A stretch of DNA of 64,000 bases. Origin: Catenovulum sediminis (GTDB lineage Bacteria; Pseudomonadota; Gammaproteobacteria; Enterobacterales; Alteromonadaceae). Shown here piece after piece: positions 1 to 7,278 of the stretch. A model generated the notes under the pieces. It was not told where the DNA came from, searched no databases, and was given only the letters and a program-made list of their open reading frames with translations. Position 1 is the stretch's first letter; every line of letters begins with the position of its first letter. The position numbers and the translations under genes are program-made. The DNA lies in the NCBI RefSeq assembly GCF_007289895.1, contig NZ_CP041661.1, forward strand, positions 682,001 to 746,000, read 5' to 3'.

Positions 1-624
1 CTGCATGTCATGTAATGAATCACTTATTTGAACGTCAAATTGTGCTAATTTTTGCTTATCAATTTGCAACAACTGCTGGTAAAGGTTTGCAGAAACCAGC
101 AGTCGACCGAGTGGCTTATCACCTTCTGTGTCTATATTTTCAAGAATGGTTTGTTGAATAAGCGTGTGAGATAACTCTCTATCACCTATAATTTTGGCGA
201 TAATGCCAATGGTTAACTCTACAACATTAGCTTCAAGATCGAGTTCAAAGGACTCGACCTTCTGTTTGAATAAATCTTGTGCTTTTTGCAAAGAGGCTGT
301 CGATAGCTCAAACGCCTGTAGTGATCGCTCCAAGTTACTTACAAGTGTGTTGTGCTTATCTTCATACGTTTTTTCAAGCTCGGCGGTTACTGTAGCTGTT
401 TCCTCAGCAATTAATTTCTCAGCATCTTTTATCCCTTGCTTAAACCCCTCTGCTCTTGCGTGTTCATGCAATTCTGCTAATTCTTGTTTAAATAATACCT
501 TAAGCTCCTCTAAGTCGGGCGTTGAAGGAGATGAGGCAACACTTGGTTTTGCTGTTGCAATCGCCATGCCTCTGGGTAAAAGCACCGTATCAGTTGCAGG
601 ATTTGACTGCTTTAACACTGTCAT
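1..624 (-). CDS. fliH: Flagellar export ATPase regulator FliH (3' end outside window)
   Basis: Not a complete ORF: I read 208 codons from an ATG at 624-622 with AGGAG six bases upstream, open to the window edge. The product begins MTVLKQSNPATD and has a central stretch rich in Glu, Lys and Leu (about residues 50-110) that looks like coiled coil. FliH-family proteins dimerise through such a segment and bind FliI ATPase at the base of the flagellar type III export apparatus. Its ATGA overlap with the preceding orf120 and its place at the end of a flagellar operon support the call. I did not see a clear N-terminal FliN-binding motif, so assignment rests on coiled-coil character, size and context. 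Confidence 0.72.
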   Translation of the reverse strand, partial: MTVLKQSNPATDTVLLPRGMAIATAKPSVASSPSTPDLEELKVLFKQELAELHEHARAEGFKQGIKDAEKLIAEETATVTAELEKTYEDKHNTLVSNLERSLQAFELSTASLQKAQDLFKQKVESFELDLEANVVELTIGIIAKIIGDRELSHTLIQQTILENIDTEGDKPLGRLLVSANLYQQLLQIDKQKLAQFDVQISDSLHDMQ

Positions 625-983
625 TTTTGCTCCTGATAAGTAATTTTTGCTAAATGTTGTTCCGCTTGTTTGCGGATTTCAGATAAAGCCCGACTAGTAA
701 GCTCTGGTGGCGGAGTTACACTCATGCATGACTGCCAAACAGCATCTAGCTTGTTTATATGTGCAAGCGAATTTATTTTCTTACCCAATGTTTGGTTAAC
801 GCTGCTATCAGACAGGGCGAACAATCGTTGACGTAAACTCGCATCTTGTGCAACCCCCATTTCTTTGGCTTCGCCAATCAAAGGCATGAGCTTTTGCTGT
901 TGCTCACTCGTTAAGTGAGACATTAACCAATTTGTATCCTGCTCATTTAAACAGGCTATTTTCAATGCAAGTGTTCGTATCAT
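621..983 (-). CDS. Small helical protein of the flagellar operon, unrecognised
   Basis: A 120-residue soluble, probably all-helical protein without signal peptide, membrane segment or cysteine cluster motif. It overlaps fliF (ATGA at 983-980) and fliH (ATGA at 624-621), so it is translated with them. In most flagellar operons fliG, about 330 residues, sits between fliF and fliH; this ORF occupies that slot but is only a third of the size, and I see no FliG motif. It may be a dedicated accessory or switch/export protein of this flagellar type. I do not recognise the family. Confidence 0.6.
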   Translation of the reverse strand: MIRTLALKIACLNEQDTNWLMSHLTSEQQQKLMPLIGEAKEMGVAQDASLRQRLFALSDSSVNQTLGKKINSLAHINKLDAVWQSCMSVTPPPELTSRALSEIRKQAEQHLAKITYQEQK

Positions 984-2389
984 ACTTTTTGACCACTTGC
1001 TTCAATGGTTTTGGCCTCTTCTGCTAACCATTCTTGTACTTGTAGCAACAACTGTTGTTTTTCATCTTCGTTTAGTGATGTTCCCACTTGCGGATTCTTA
1101 CGAGACCGTTTATTAAACACTACAATGAAAAATATAAAGAGCACCGCTGCAATAATTCCATAAGGCAACCATTTAACTAGGTTAAATTCTTGGTTCGTCG
1201 TTTGTGCTGGAGCGGAAATTTTGTTGATATTTTTGTTGTCTGGTACAGGTAAAGATACCGCACTATTTTCATTTATTGTGTTGACGGCACTCATTCCAGT
1301 GACAACTTCAATCGAGTCACCTCTTTCAACCGATAAACCCAAACCACTTGAAACGACGGCAACAATTTTATCTTTAACATCAGCTGCGATTGGTGAAGCA
1401 ATAACAATTCCGACATTGATTTTTTCAATTTGCCCAACAGCATACTCCACCTCTGATATTTCTTTTGAGAAGAGGAATTCTTCATCTGAACGGACAATCT
1501 TTGGCGGCGTGTTATTTTCAGTTGTAGCTGATGCATCTTGTTTTGCTTCTGTTTTTCGTTTACTGATATATCCAACTGTTCCTGTTGCGCTGTTTGGAAT
1601 AAATTGCTCTTGTTTTGCAATGCGTTTGTCTAGGTTAATGACTGTGCTCACCACAACAGAAATATTATGGTGGCCAATCATTCCAGATACGAGTTTGCTG
1701 ACCTTTCGCTCTAATTGCTGATTGTGCTCAGAAATATTTTCAACTTGCTTTAGTTTGCCAGTTTTAATTAATTTGTTACCTAAACTATCTAATACAATTA
1801 CCTGTTCAGCAAACAATTCAGATACTGAAGCCGCTACAAACTCCTGAATGCTCGCCACCCAACTAGATGTCACCTCAACGCCTTGTTCGAGAGATAAAAC
1901 GACCGATGCTTTGGATGGATGAGTCACTTTTTGAAATAAAGTTTTTTTCGCTAAGGTGAGATGCACTCTTGCACTTTTAATCCCATGTATTGAACGTAAA
2001 GTATTAGAAATTTCACCTTCTAAACCTCTTTGATAGTTTATCTGTTGAGAAAATTCGGATTGTCCATAGTCGCTGTCGGTAAATAATTCCCATCCAACAT
2101 TGTGTTTTTCAGTTACACCAACACTTTCTAACTTATGGCGCAATTCAGCTAAATTTTGTTGCTGAACTAAAATCTCTCCTGTTTCTGGGTCAACTTGGTA
2201 ATCAACTTTCCACTCCATCAATAAAGCATGTGCTTTATTCTTATTGGCTTCAGACAGTCCACTTGGCAATAACGATTGGTATGTAGGCACCAATAGCCAC
2301 CAAATAGCAACACAAGTCATGACAGCTAAGCCAATTATTAAAGCTGTCAGCATTGGCTTTTTACGTAAATCTGATACTAAATTTTCCAC
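980..2389 (-). CDS. fliF: Flagellar MS-ring protein FliF
   Basis: 469 residues, shorter than the 550-570 of enteric FliF. An N-terminal membrane segment (about residues 13-35) is followed by a YscJ/FliF-type ring domain with LPSGLSEANKNKAHALL and the conserved stretch ending YQRGLEGEISNTLRSI. Next comes the FliF C-terminal ring region, a low-complexity stretch near residues 275-305, a second membrane helix near 407-425 and a short basic cytoplasmic tail. FliF forms the inner-membrane ring on which export gate and switch assemble. The C-terminal tail that normally binds FliG is present but short, which is notable since fliG is absent next door. Preceded by fliE with a 26-base gap. Confidence 0.93.
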   Translation of the reverse strand: MENLVSDLRKKPMLTALIIGLAVMTCVAIWWLLVPTYQSLLPSGLSEANKNKAHALLMEWKVDYQVDPETGEILVQQQNLAELRHKLESVGVTEKHNVGWELFTDSDYGQSEFSQQINYQRGLEGEISNTLRSIHGIKSARVHLTLAKKTLFQKVTHPSKASVVLSLEQGVEVTSSWVASIQEFVAASVSELFAEQVIVLDSLGNKLIKTGKLKQVENISEHNQQLERKVSKLVSGMIGHHNISVVVSTVINLDKRIAKQEQFIPNSATGTVGYISKRKTEAKQDASATTENNTPPKIVRSDEEFLFSKEISEVEYAVGQIEKINVGIVIASPIAADVKDKIVAVVSSGLGLSVERGDSIEVVTGMSAVNTINENSAVSLPVPDNKNINKISAPAQTTNQEFNLVKWLPYGIIAAVLFIFFIVVFNKRSRKNPQVGTSLNEDEKQQLLLQVQEWLAEEAKTIEASGQKV

Positions 2390-2415
2390 GGTTTACTTCT
2401 CTTACTAAACGCTTG

Positions 2416-2709
2416 CTAAATTTGCATGCTGGTAATTTCTTTGTACGATTCCACTAACTTGTTTCTAATTTCTATTGTAGTTTGTAGCGACAATTTAGCT
2501 TTTTCCATTGCTAGCATGACATCGTGAACAGCAATATTGCTGCCTTGTGAGTATTCGGTCATTAAATCTGTAGCGGCTTTTATATCCGAATCAACTACGC
2601 TGATGTAATTGGTAAATACACCACTGTTGGCTTGCGAGCTAGGAGTGATATCGATAGTTTCTAACTTGTCCATTGCTCCAATGCGCTCAATTGCATGAAT
2701 TTCGTTCAT
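2416..2709 (-). CDS. fliE: Flagellar hook-basal body protein FliE
   Basis: 97 residues, close to the usual 100-110. FliE joins the MS ring/export gate to the proximal rod. The C-terminal half has the typical FliE pattern: NIAVHDVMLAMEKAKLSLQ followed by EIRNKLVESYKEITSMQI. Start and flgC stop share a base (TAATG at 2709), so it is translationally coupled. The order flgB-flgC-fliE is a widely conserved block and gives strong contextual support. Confidence 0.93.
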   Translation of the reverse strand: MNEIHAIERIGAMDKLETIDITPSSQANSGVFTNYISVVDSDIKAATDLMTEYSQGSNIAVHDVMLAMEKAKLSLQTTIEIRNKLVESYKEITSMQI

Positions 2710-3089
2710 TAGTTACCTCCACCAATTTGCAAAGCAGCAGCGTTCATTTCGCTTGACGTGTTATAGGCCCTAACATTTGCTTCATACGCACGTAATGCTG
2801 TGGTTAATCTCGCCATTTCAGAAACATGATCTACGCTTAGAAAGTACACATAACCGTCAGAGTTGGCGGCTGGGTGTGATGGATCATGTTTCACTCTAAT
2901 ATCCGCATTAGCCACTTCTCTATTCGAGGTGTTTGAACTTGCTTGTAGTTGAGTAAAGGCAGCTTGTGCATCAGCAATACTCGAAAACGCAACATTTGCC
3001 AATGCCAATTTCCTTGATGCGAGTTCCATGCTTGCTCTTTCATACGCCATACCGGATTTAGCAACAGAGCCAATCGTTTCTATTTCCAT
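2709..3089 (-). CDS. flgC: Flagellar proximal rod protein FlgC
   Basis: 126 residues. C-terminal half shows the FlgC signature: VKHDPSHPAANSDGYVYF (conserved DPxHPxAdxxGYV) and the heptad helix MARLTTALRAYEANVRAYN. FlgC is a rod subunit exported by the flagellar type III system. The N-terminal part lacks the classic ANxxTPGYxxxxV rod motif in clean form, so this homologue is diverged. Overlaps flgB by one base and fliE by one base. Confidence 0.93.
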   Translation of the reverse strand: MEIETIGSVAKSGMAYERASMELASRKLALANVAFSSIADAQAAFTQLQASSNTSNREVANADIRVKHDPSHPAANSDGYVYFLSVDHVSEMARLTTALRAYEANVRAYNTSSEMNAAALQIGGGN

Positions 3090-3457
3090 TATTTATTCCC
3101 TCCTGAAACGGCCAATGACATTAGACCGAGTTTACTGTTTAGCACTTTAGCAATAGCTTTGTACCGCCCTTGAGCTTCCGACAGTGCAAGCACTTCAGAA
3201 TCCAAATTTGTTGACGTCTGTATAGACTGACCAATGAATGCCTTTAACTCAGTCGAGTTTTTTAGCAAATGTTTAGCTTCATCGACATTCCCTGATGTTA
3301 TGTGTTGCGAAACGGTTTGCATCAATTGTTCAAATTTTAAGTTTTGTACAATCGCACCTGGCTTGTTTATCGTAGCAATATTTTCTGCTGCGATTTTGGC
3401 TTGTATCTGCCTTACAGCAAGTGCCGCTTGCGCTTGCTCTATTGAATAATCAGCCAT
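3089..3457 (-). CDS. flgB: Flagellar proximal rod protein FlgB
   Basis: 122 residues, slightly shorter than usual (about 130-140). N terminus MADYSIEQAQAALAVRQIQAK is followed by AENIATINKPGA, a recognisable form of the ANNIANxxTPGY rod motif, and the C terminus carries the EVLALSEAQGRYKAIAKVLN helix typical of FlgB. It pairs with FlgC in the proximal rod. Starts 10 bases after the flgI stop. Confidence 0.9.
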   Translation of the reverse strand: MADYSIEQAQAALAVRQIQAKIAAENIATINKPGAIVQNLKFEQLMQTVSQHITSGNVDEAKHLLKNSTELKAFIGQSIQTSTNLDSEVLALSEAQGRYKAIAKVLNSKLGLMSLAVSGGNK

Positions 3458-3467
3458 ATTTTTTTCC

Positions 3468-4577
3468 TTACTGAATTACCAACTGTGCATGAAGTGCACC
3501 CGCTGCTTTAATTGATTGGAGAATGGTAATGATGTCACGCGTCGATAAATTTATTTTTTGTAGCGACTGAACCAAGTCCGCAACACTTGTACCAGCAGAT
3601 ACACGGACCGAACGATTGTAATCTTCTTTAATTTTGATATCTGGCTCTGCTACAACCACAGACTGAATGCTACTGCTCGGTCGTGACAATAACTGAGGCT
3701 GCGAAACTTGATAACTCGTATCAATTTCAATGCGTAAATTGCCATGGGATATACTGACTTCGCCAATTAATACGTTTCCACCGGCAACTATGGTGCCCGT
3801 TCGTTCATTAACCACAACTCTTGCATCTACATCAGGGTTTACACGGACATGTTCCAATTGCGCCATGAATTTCATTGCTGAAATATTGGATGGCACGATG
3901 ATACGGATTTTTCCAGGATGGACGGCGTCCACCCATTCCACGCCTAATTGCGCTTTTATGCTTTGAACTACACGTTCGGCCGTGGTGTAATCTCGCTCGT
4001 GTAATATGATCTTTATTTCATCAGATAATTCGGAGTTGATAGGCGATGCGCGCTCGATAATTGCGCCTTGAGAAACAGTTCCCGCCGTGGTGTGGTTTTT
4101 TTGCGACAAATCGTCAAAAGCCTCGACTTTATAACCACCAACAATAACGGTACCTTGACCTAATGCATATAGTTTTTCATCTGGTCCATATAGAGGTGTC
4201 AGCAATAAAGTACCACCACTTAAACTTCTCGCGTCACCCAATGACGAGACTAAAATATCAACGCGATCACCTTCTTCAGTAAATGCAGGAACTTCTGCTG
4301 TCACCATAACAGCGGCCGCGTTGCGGCTGCTAATTTGGCTTTTATCAACTGTTAGGCCAAAACTTCTGAGCGTATTGGATAATGATTGTAAAGTTGCTTG
4401 ATTGCGTGGACTGTCACCACTGCCTTCAAGACCAACCACGATGCCATAACCAACAAGTGCAAATGACCTTTCGCCTTCAACTCGCGCTAAATCCTTTAAT
4501 CGGACTCCATATCCTTCGATAGCAAGTGAGTAAAAGCTGCTAACAAGCAGCAAAAACATCACAATATACCTAACCAT
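3468..4577 (-). CDS. flgI: Flagellar P-ring protein FlgI
   Basis: 369 residues, the family length. N-terminal Sec signal MVRYIVMFLLLVSSFYSLA, then GYGVRLKDLARVEGERSFALVGYGIVVGLEGSGDS, the diagnostic FlgI start. C terminus ends ADLVQSLQKINLSTRDIITILQSIKAAGALHAQL, also diagnostic. FlgI forms the ring around the rod in the peptidoglycan layer and needs FlgA as chaperone; flgA is two genes upstream. The start at 4577 has an AAGGTG Shine-Dalgarno; an in-frame ATG at 4559 overlapping the flgH stop (TGATG) is an alternative. Confidence 0.96.
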   Translation of the reverse strand: MVRYIVMFLLLVSSFYSLAIEGYGVRLKDLARVEGERSFALVGYGIVVGLEGSGDSPRNQATLQSLSNTLRSFGLTVDKSQISSRNAAAVMVTAEVPAFTEEGDRVDILVSSLGDARSLSGGTLLLTPLYGPDEKLYALGQGTVIVGGYKVEAFDDLSQKNHTTAGTVSQGAIIERASPINSELSDEIKIILHERDYTTAERVVQSIKAQLGVEWVDAVHPGKIRIIVPSNISAMKFMAQLEHVRVNPDVDARVVVNERTGTIVAGGNVLIGEVSISHGNLRIEIDTSYQVSQPQLLSRPSSSIQSVVVAEPDIKIKEDYNRSVRVSAGTSVADLVQSLQKINLSTRDIITILQSIKAAGALHAQLVIQ

Positions 4578-5128
4578 GAAAACACCTTGTAAAAAATACT
4601 TTGTTCTTGCGCATCACTGACGTCACCAACACCCTGGATTTCTATCTTAGCGTTAGCAATTCGGTTGGACATTAGCGTATTGTTTTCGCCAATATCTCTA
4701 ACTCTAACTAAACCTGTTAATTTAATTGTTTGAGATTCACCATTCACAATTAGGTTGTGGTTTGCTTCAATCTCAACCATTTTGTTGGGTAACACCTTCT
4801 GAATAACGGCACTCACTTGGGTGGTTGCCATTCCTTTGCGAACAGTCTGCCCATTGCCATCTCCTGAGCCAGATAAGCCAAGCGCTAAGCCTATGTTATT
4901 GTGACTATCTGAAGCATCGGCAGAAATACCAACTCCCTTACTCACCCCCGTGCCTGCTGAAGATTCAGCACGAGTAGACTCAACAACCAAAATAACCAGC
5001 GATTCACCTACTCTGTAAGCTCTATCATCACTGGTCAGTGCGCGATAATTGTTGACATCTATAGCCATTGCTGACGCCGATTGAAATAATGCCATCACCA
5101 ACAGTGATTGAATTAACCTAGTGCACAT
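4559..5128 (-). CDS. flgH: Flagellar L-ring protein FlgH, apparently without lipobox
   Basis: I prefer the ATG at 5128 (189 residues) over one at 5158, because AAGGA lies eight bases upstream of it. The signal MCTRLIQSLLVMALFQSASA is followed by FlgH sequence: SDDRAYRVGESLVILVVEST, a Gly/Ser-rich region, then EIEANHNLIVNGESQTIKLTG and VRVRDIGENNTLMSNRIANA. FlgH is usually an outer-membrane lipoprotein; here the signal region has no Cys at a lipobox, so it seems to be cleaved by signal peptidase I. It overlaps flgA by 11 bases and flgI by 19. Confidence 0.93.
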   Translation of the reverse strand: MCTRLIQSLLVMALFQSASAMAIDVNNYRALTSDDRAYRVGESLVILVVESTRAESSAGTGVSKGVGISADASDSHNNIGLALGLSGSGDGNGQTVRKGMATTQVSAVIQKVLPNKMVEIEANHNLIVNGESQTIKLTGLVRVRDIGENNTLMSNRIANAKIEIQGVGDVSDAQEQSIFYKVFSWLGIL

Positions 5129-5801
5129 ATATAATTCCTTCTGCAGCAACCAAACCACTTATCGACTTGTTGCTATCTGTAATTAAAGCTCTGACGCTGT
5201 CACCAATTTCCCACCCAGCATCAATAGAAGTTCCTAGTGTTTCTAACGTTAAGCCCCTATTTTTAAGTACTATCGTTATTTGTTGCCGCGGAAATATCTT
5301 CGGGCTAACAGCAACTGTCGCCTGTGTCAAAATTTGTCCTTTTCTTACATTTTTGCGTGTTACAAGCTCACTTAGTGTGTTCGTTAAAATGAGAGGTTCT
5401 GGAAGCAAAGCAGCCACGTCTAACTTCTTTAATTTAACAACTTCTTCAGTCAGCATACTCAGTTGAGGCAGATCTTGCTCAAATACCCAAACTTCTTTTA
5501 GCACCTTAATTTTCAGCCATGCTTGTGTTAATTTTCCTTCTTGGTCTTGCCAACTAAACTTGCTTCGACCCGAAATTAATGCACCCAACTCAAATTTTGA
5601 GTGATTTGATGAATTAGGTTTGTTTACAGTGATAGGCTGGCTAATCACTGCGATAGACACTTCTTCACCGAGATACGCAAAATGTTTGCATACCTTTGCT
5701 TGCCACTCTATTTTGGTTGAACCAGTAAGTGGTTCGCTGTTAGTGGGTCCACAATTAAATTCAGTGCCTAACGCAAGACTTAATAAGCTTGATAACAACA
5801 T
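5118..5801 (-). CDS. flgA: P-ring assembly chaperone FlgA
   Basis: 227 residues with a short N-terminal signal (MLLSSLLSLALG). The C-terminal two thirds is an SAF-type FlgA domain: LVTRKNVRKGQILTQ and, near the end, GWEIGDSVRALITDSNKSISG with a terminal VAAEGIIYVH strand. FlgA is a periplasmic chaperone for FlgI. The N-terminal part, with CGP and KVCKHF cysteines that could pair, is divergent. Starts two bases after the flgG stop. Confidence 0.9.
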   Translation of the reverse strand: MLLSSLLSLALGTEFNCGPTNSEPLTGSTKIEWQAKVCKHFAYLGEEVSIAVISQPITVNKPNSSNHSKFELGALISGRSKFSWQDQEGKLTQAWLKIKVLKEVWVFEQDLPQLSMLTEEVVKLKKLDVAALLPEPLILTNTLSELVTRKNVRKGQILTQATVAVSPKIFPRQQITIVLKNRGLTLETLGTSIDAGWEIGDSVRALITDSNKSISGLVAAEGIIYVH

Positions 5802-5803
5802 TT

Positions 5804-6577
5804 TTAACGTCGAATATTGTTGGTTGTTTCCATTATGCTATCCATTACTTGTACTAATCTGGCATTTAGTTGGTAAGCACGTTGGGCTAAAACTAGGCTC
5901 GTCATTTCTTCAACTAAATCGACATTTGAACCTTCAACAAATCCCTGCAAAATACTCCCGGCACCTTCTTCACCTGGCTTTTTGATAGTTGGAAGTTCCG
6001 ATCCTTCTGCCAGGGTATATAATCCTTGGCCCATCGACGTCAGTGCTTGTGGATCATTAAAAGTAGCAAGGTTTAATTGTCCAACCTCAATTGAATCTTG
6101 GTTGCCTGGCACTCTAATTTCGACAGAGCCATTTGGTAGAATAGTGATACTTTGTACATCCGGTGGTATATATATTGAATCACTCAACGGATACCCAGAT
6201 GCGGTAACTAGCCGACCATCCTGATTAAACGCCAACTTGCCAAGGCGGGTGTACGCAAATTGCCCATCTGCTAATTGCACTTCTAAAAATCCGTTACCAC
6301 TAATTGCAAAATCTAACGCCTGACCCGTTGCTTGAATAGAGCCTGCTGAGAAATTTGTATAAGTCGCATCTAACTGTGTACCCAGTCCGGTAGATTCACT
6401 GTCTGTTACAGATGCTTTTTGGTTAATTTCTTGGCCGCCCTTAACTAAGTCAGTAAAAGTCACACCTGATTTTTTAAAACCAGCAGTTTGCATATTTGAG
6501 ATATTATTTGAAATAACATCTAGCCATTCTTGTGTGGCTTTTAACCCTGTTTGGGCAATTTGCAGCGCTTCAATCAC
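5804..6577 (-). CDS. flgG: Flagellar distal rod protein FlgG
   Basis: 257 residues, usual 260. Begins MIEALQIAQTGLKATQEWLDVISNNISNMQTAGFKKSG, the rod/hook N-terminal helix and the NNxxNxxTxGFK motif, followed by FTDLVKGGQE. The C terminus has GFVEGSNVDLVEEMTSLVLAQRAYQLNARLVQVMDSIMETTNNIR, the coiled-coil partner. Distinguished from FlgF by its length and the LVLAQRAYQLNARLVQ helix. Starts two bases after the flgF stop. Confidence 0.96.
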   Translation of the reverse strand: MIEALQIAQTGLKATQEWLDVISNNISNMQTAGFKKSGVTFTDLVKGGQEINQKASVTDSESTGLGTQLDATYTNFSAGSIQATGQALDFAISGNGFLEVQLADGQFAYTRLGKLAFNQDGRLVTASGYPLSDSIYIPPDVQSITILPNGSVEIRVPGNQDSIEVGQLNLATFNDPQALTSMGQGLYTLAEGSELPTIKKPGEEGAGSILQGFVEGSNVDLVEEMTSLVLAQRAYQLNARLVQVMDSIMETTNNIRR

Positions 6578-6579
6578 AA

Positions 6580-7278
6580 CTATTTTCCTATTTGATTTAT
6601 TCCAGTCTTGAGCATTTCGTCGTATGTAGACATCGCTCTTTGCAATGTTTCTATGTGTCTTGTTTTTTCTATCACTCTGAGCATTTCAGCGGATACATCC
6701 ACGTTTGAGGTTTCCAACGCCCCTTGTAAAATTTTGAAATTTTCTACTTCCTTTAATTGACCTTGGCTTGTATACAAACCGTCGCCAGCCGAGAACAATT
6801 TTTTCGTGTTGGTTTGGTAAATAATGAACTGATCGACCATTTTCCCCTGAGAGAAGATTTGCCCCTTGACCGATATTTCGAGCGAATTTGCATCTAATCC
6901 TGTTGCATAACCACTAGACGTTATTACAGGGTCGCCAGCCTGTGTTACCAGCACTCCCCTCTCGTTGATTGAAAACTGGCCATTACGTGTCAAATGGATA
7001 ACACCGTCTTTATTAACCGCAAACCAACCTTGGGTTAACAATGCCAAATCAGTCAAGTTGCTGGTAACTTTTGCACCTCCTTGTTTTAGGTCTGTGGATT
7101 TGGTGAGCTCAACGCCTGAAATTAAATCAGAAAAATTGGTACCGGATGTAACCTGAAGATCAGCTAACTGAGTCTTATAGCCAATCGAATTCACATTCGC
7201 AGTGTTCTGTGCTGTGACCTCAATAGCTTTGATTTCAGTCTGCATCACACTTGATAACTCATTAATTAATTGACTCAC
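6580..7278 (-). CDS. flgF: Flagellar proximal rod protein FlgF
   Basis: 232 residues. A rod/hook-basal-body protein with N-terminal helix MSQLINELSSVMQTEIKAIEVTAQNTANVNSIGYK and C-terminal ALETSNVDVSAEMLRVIEKTRHIETLQRAM. The central part carries GWFAVNKDGVIHLTRNGQFSINERGVLVT, as in FlgF. Lies directly before flgG and overlaps the flhA stop by four bases (ATGA). Confidence 0.92.
   Translation of the reverse strand: MSQLINELSSVMQTEIKAIEVTAQNTANVNSIGYKTQLADLQVTSGTNFSDLISGVELTKSTDLKQGGAKVTSNLTDLALLTQGWFAVNKDGVIHLTRNGQFSINERGVLVTQAGDPVITSSGYATGLDANSLEISVKGQIFSQGKMVDQFIIYQTNTKKLFSAGDGLYTSQGQLKEVENFKILQGALETSNVDVSAEMLRVIEKTRHIETLQRAMSTYDEMLKTGINQIGK

Noticed and set aside
194-643. Plus-strand open frame of 149 codons
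   Set aside because: Antisense shadow of fliH; the minus strand reads a coherent protein with ribosome site and operon overlap.
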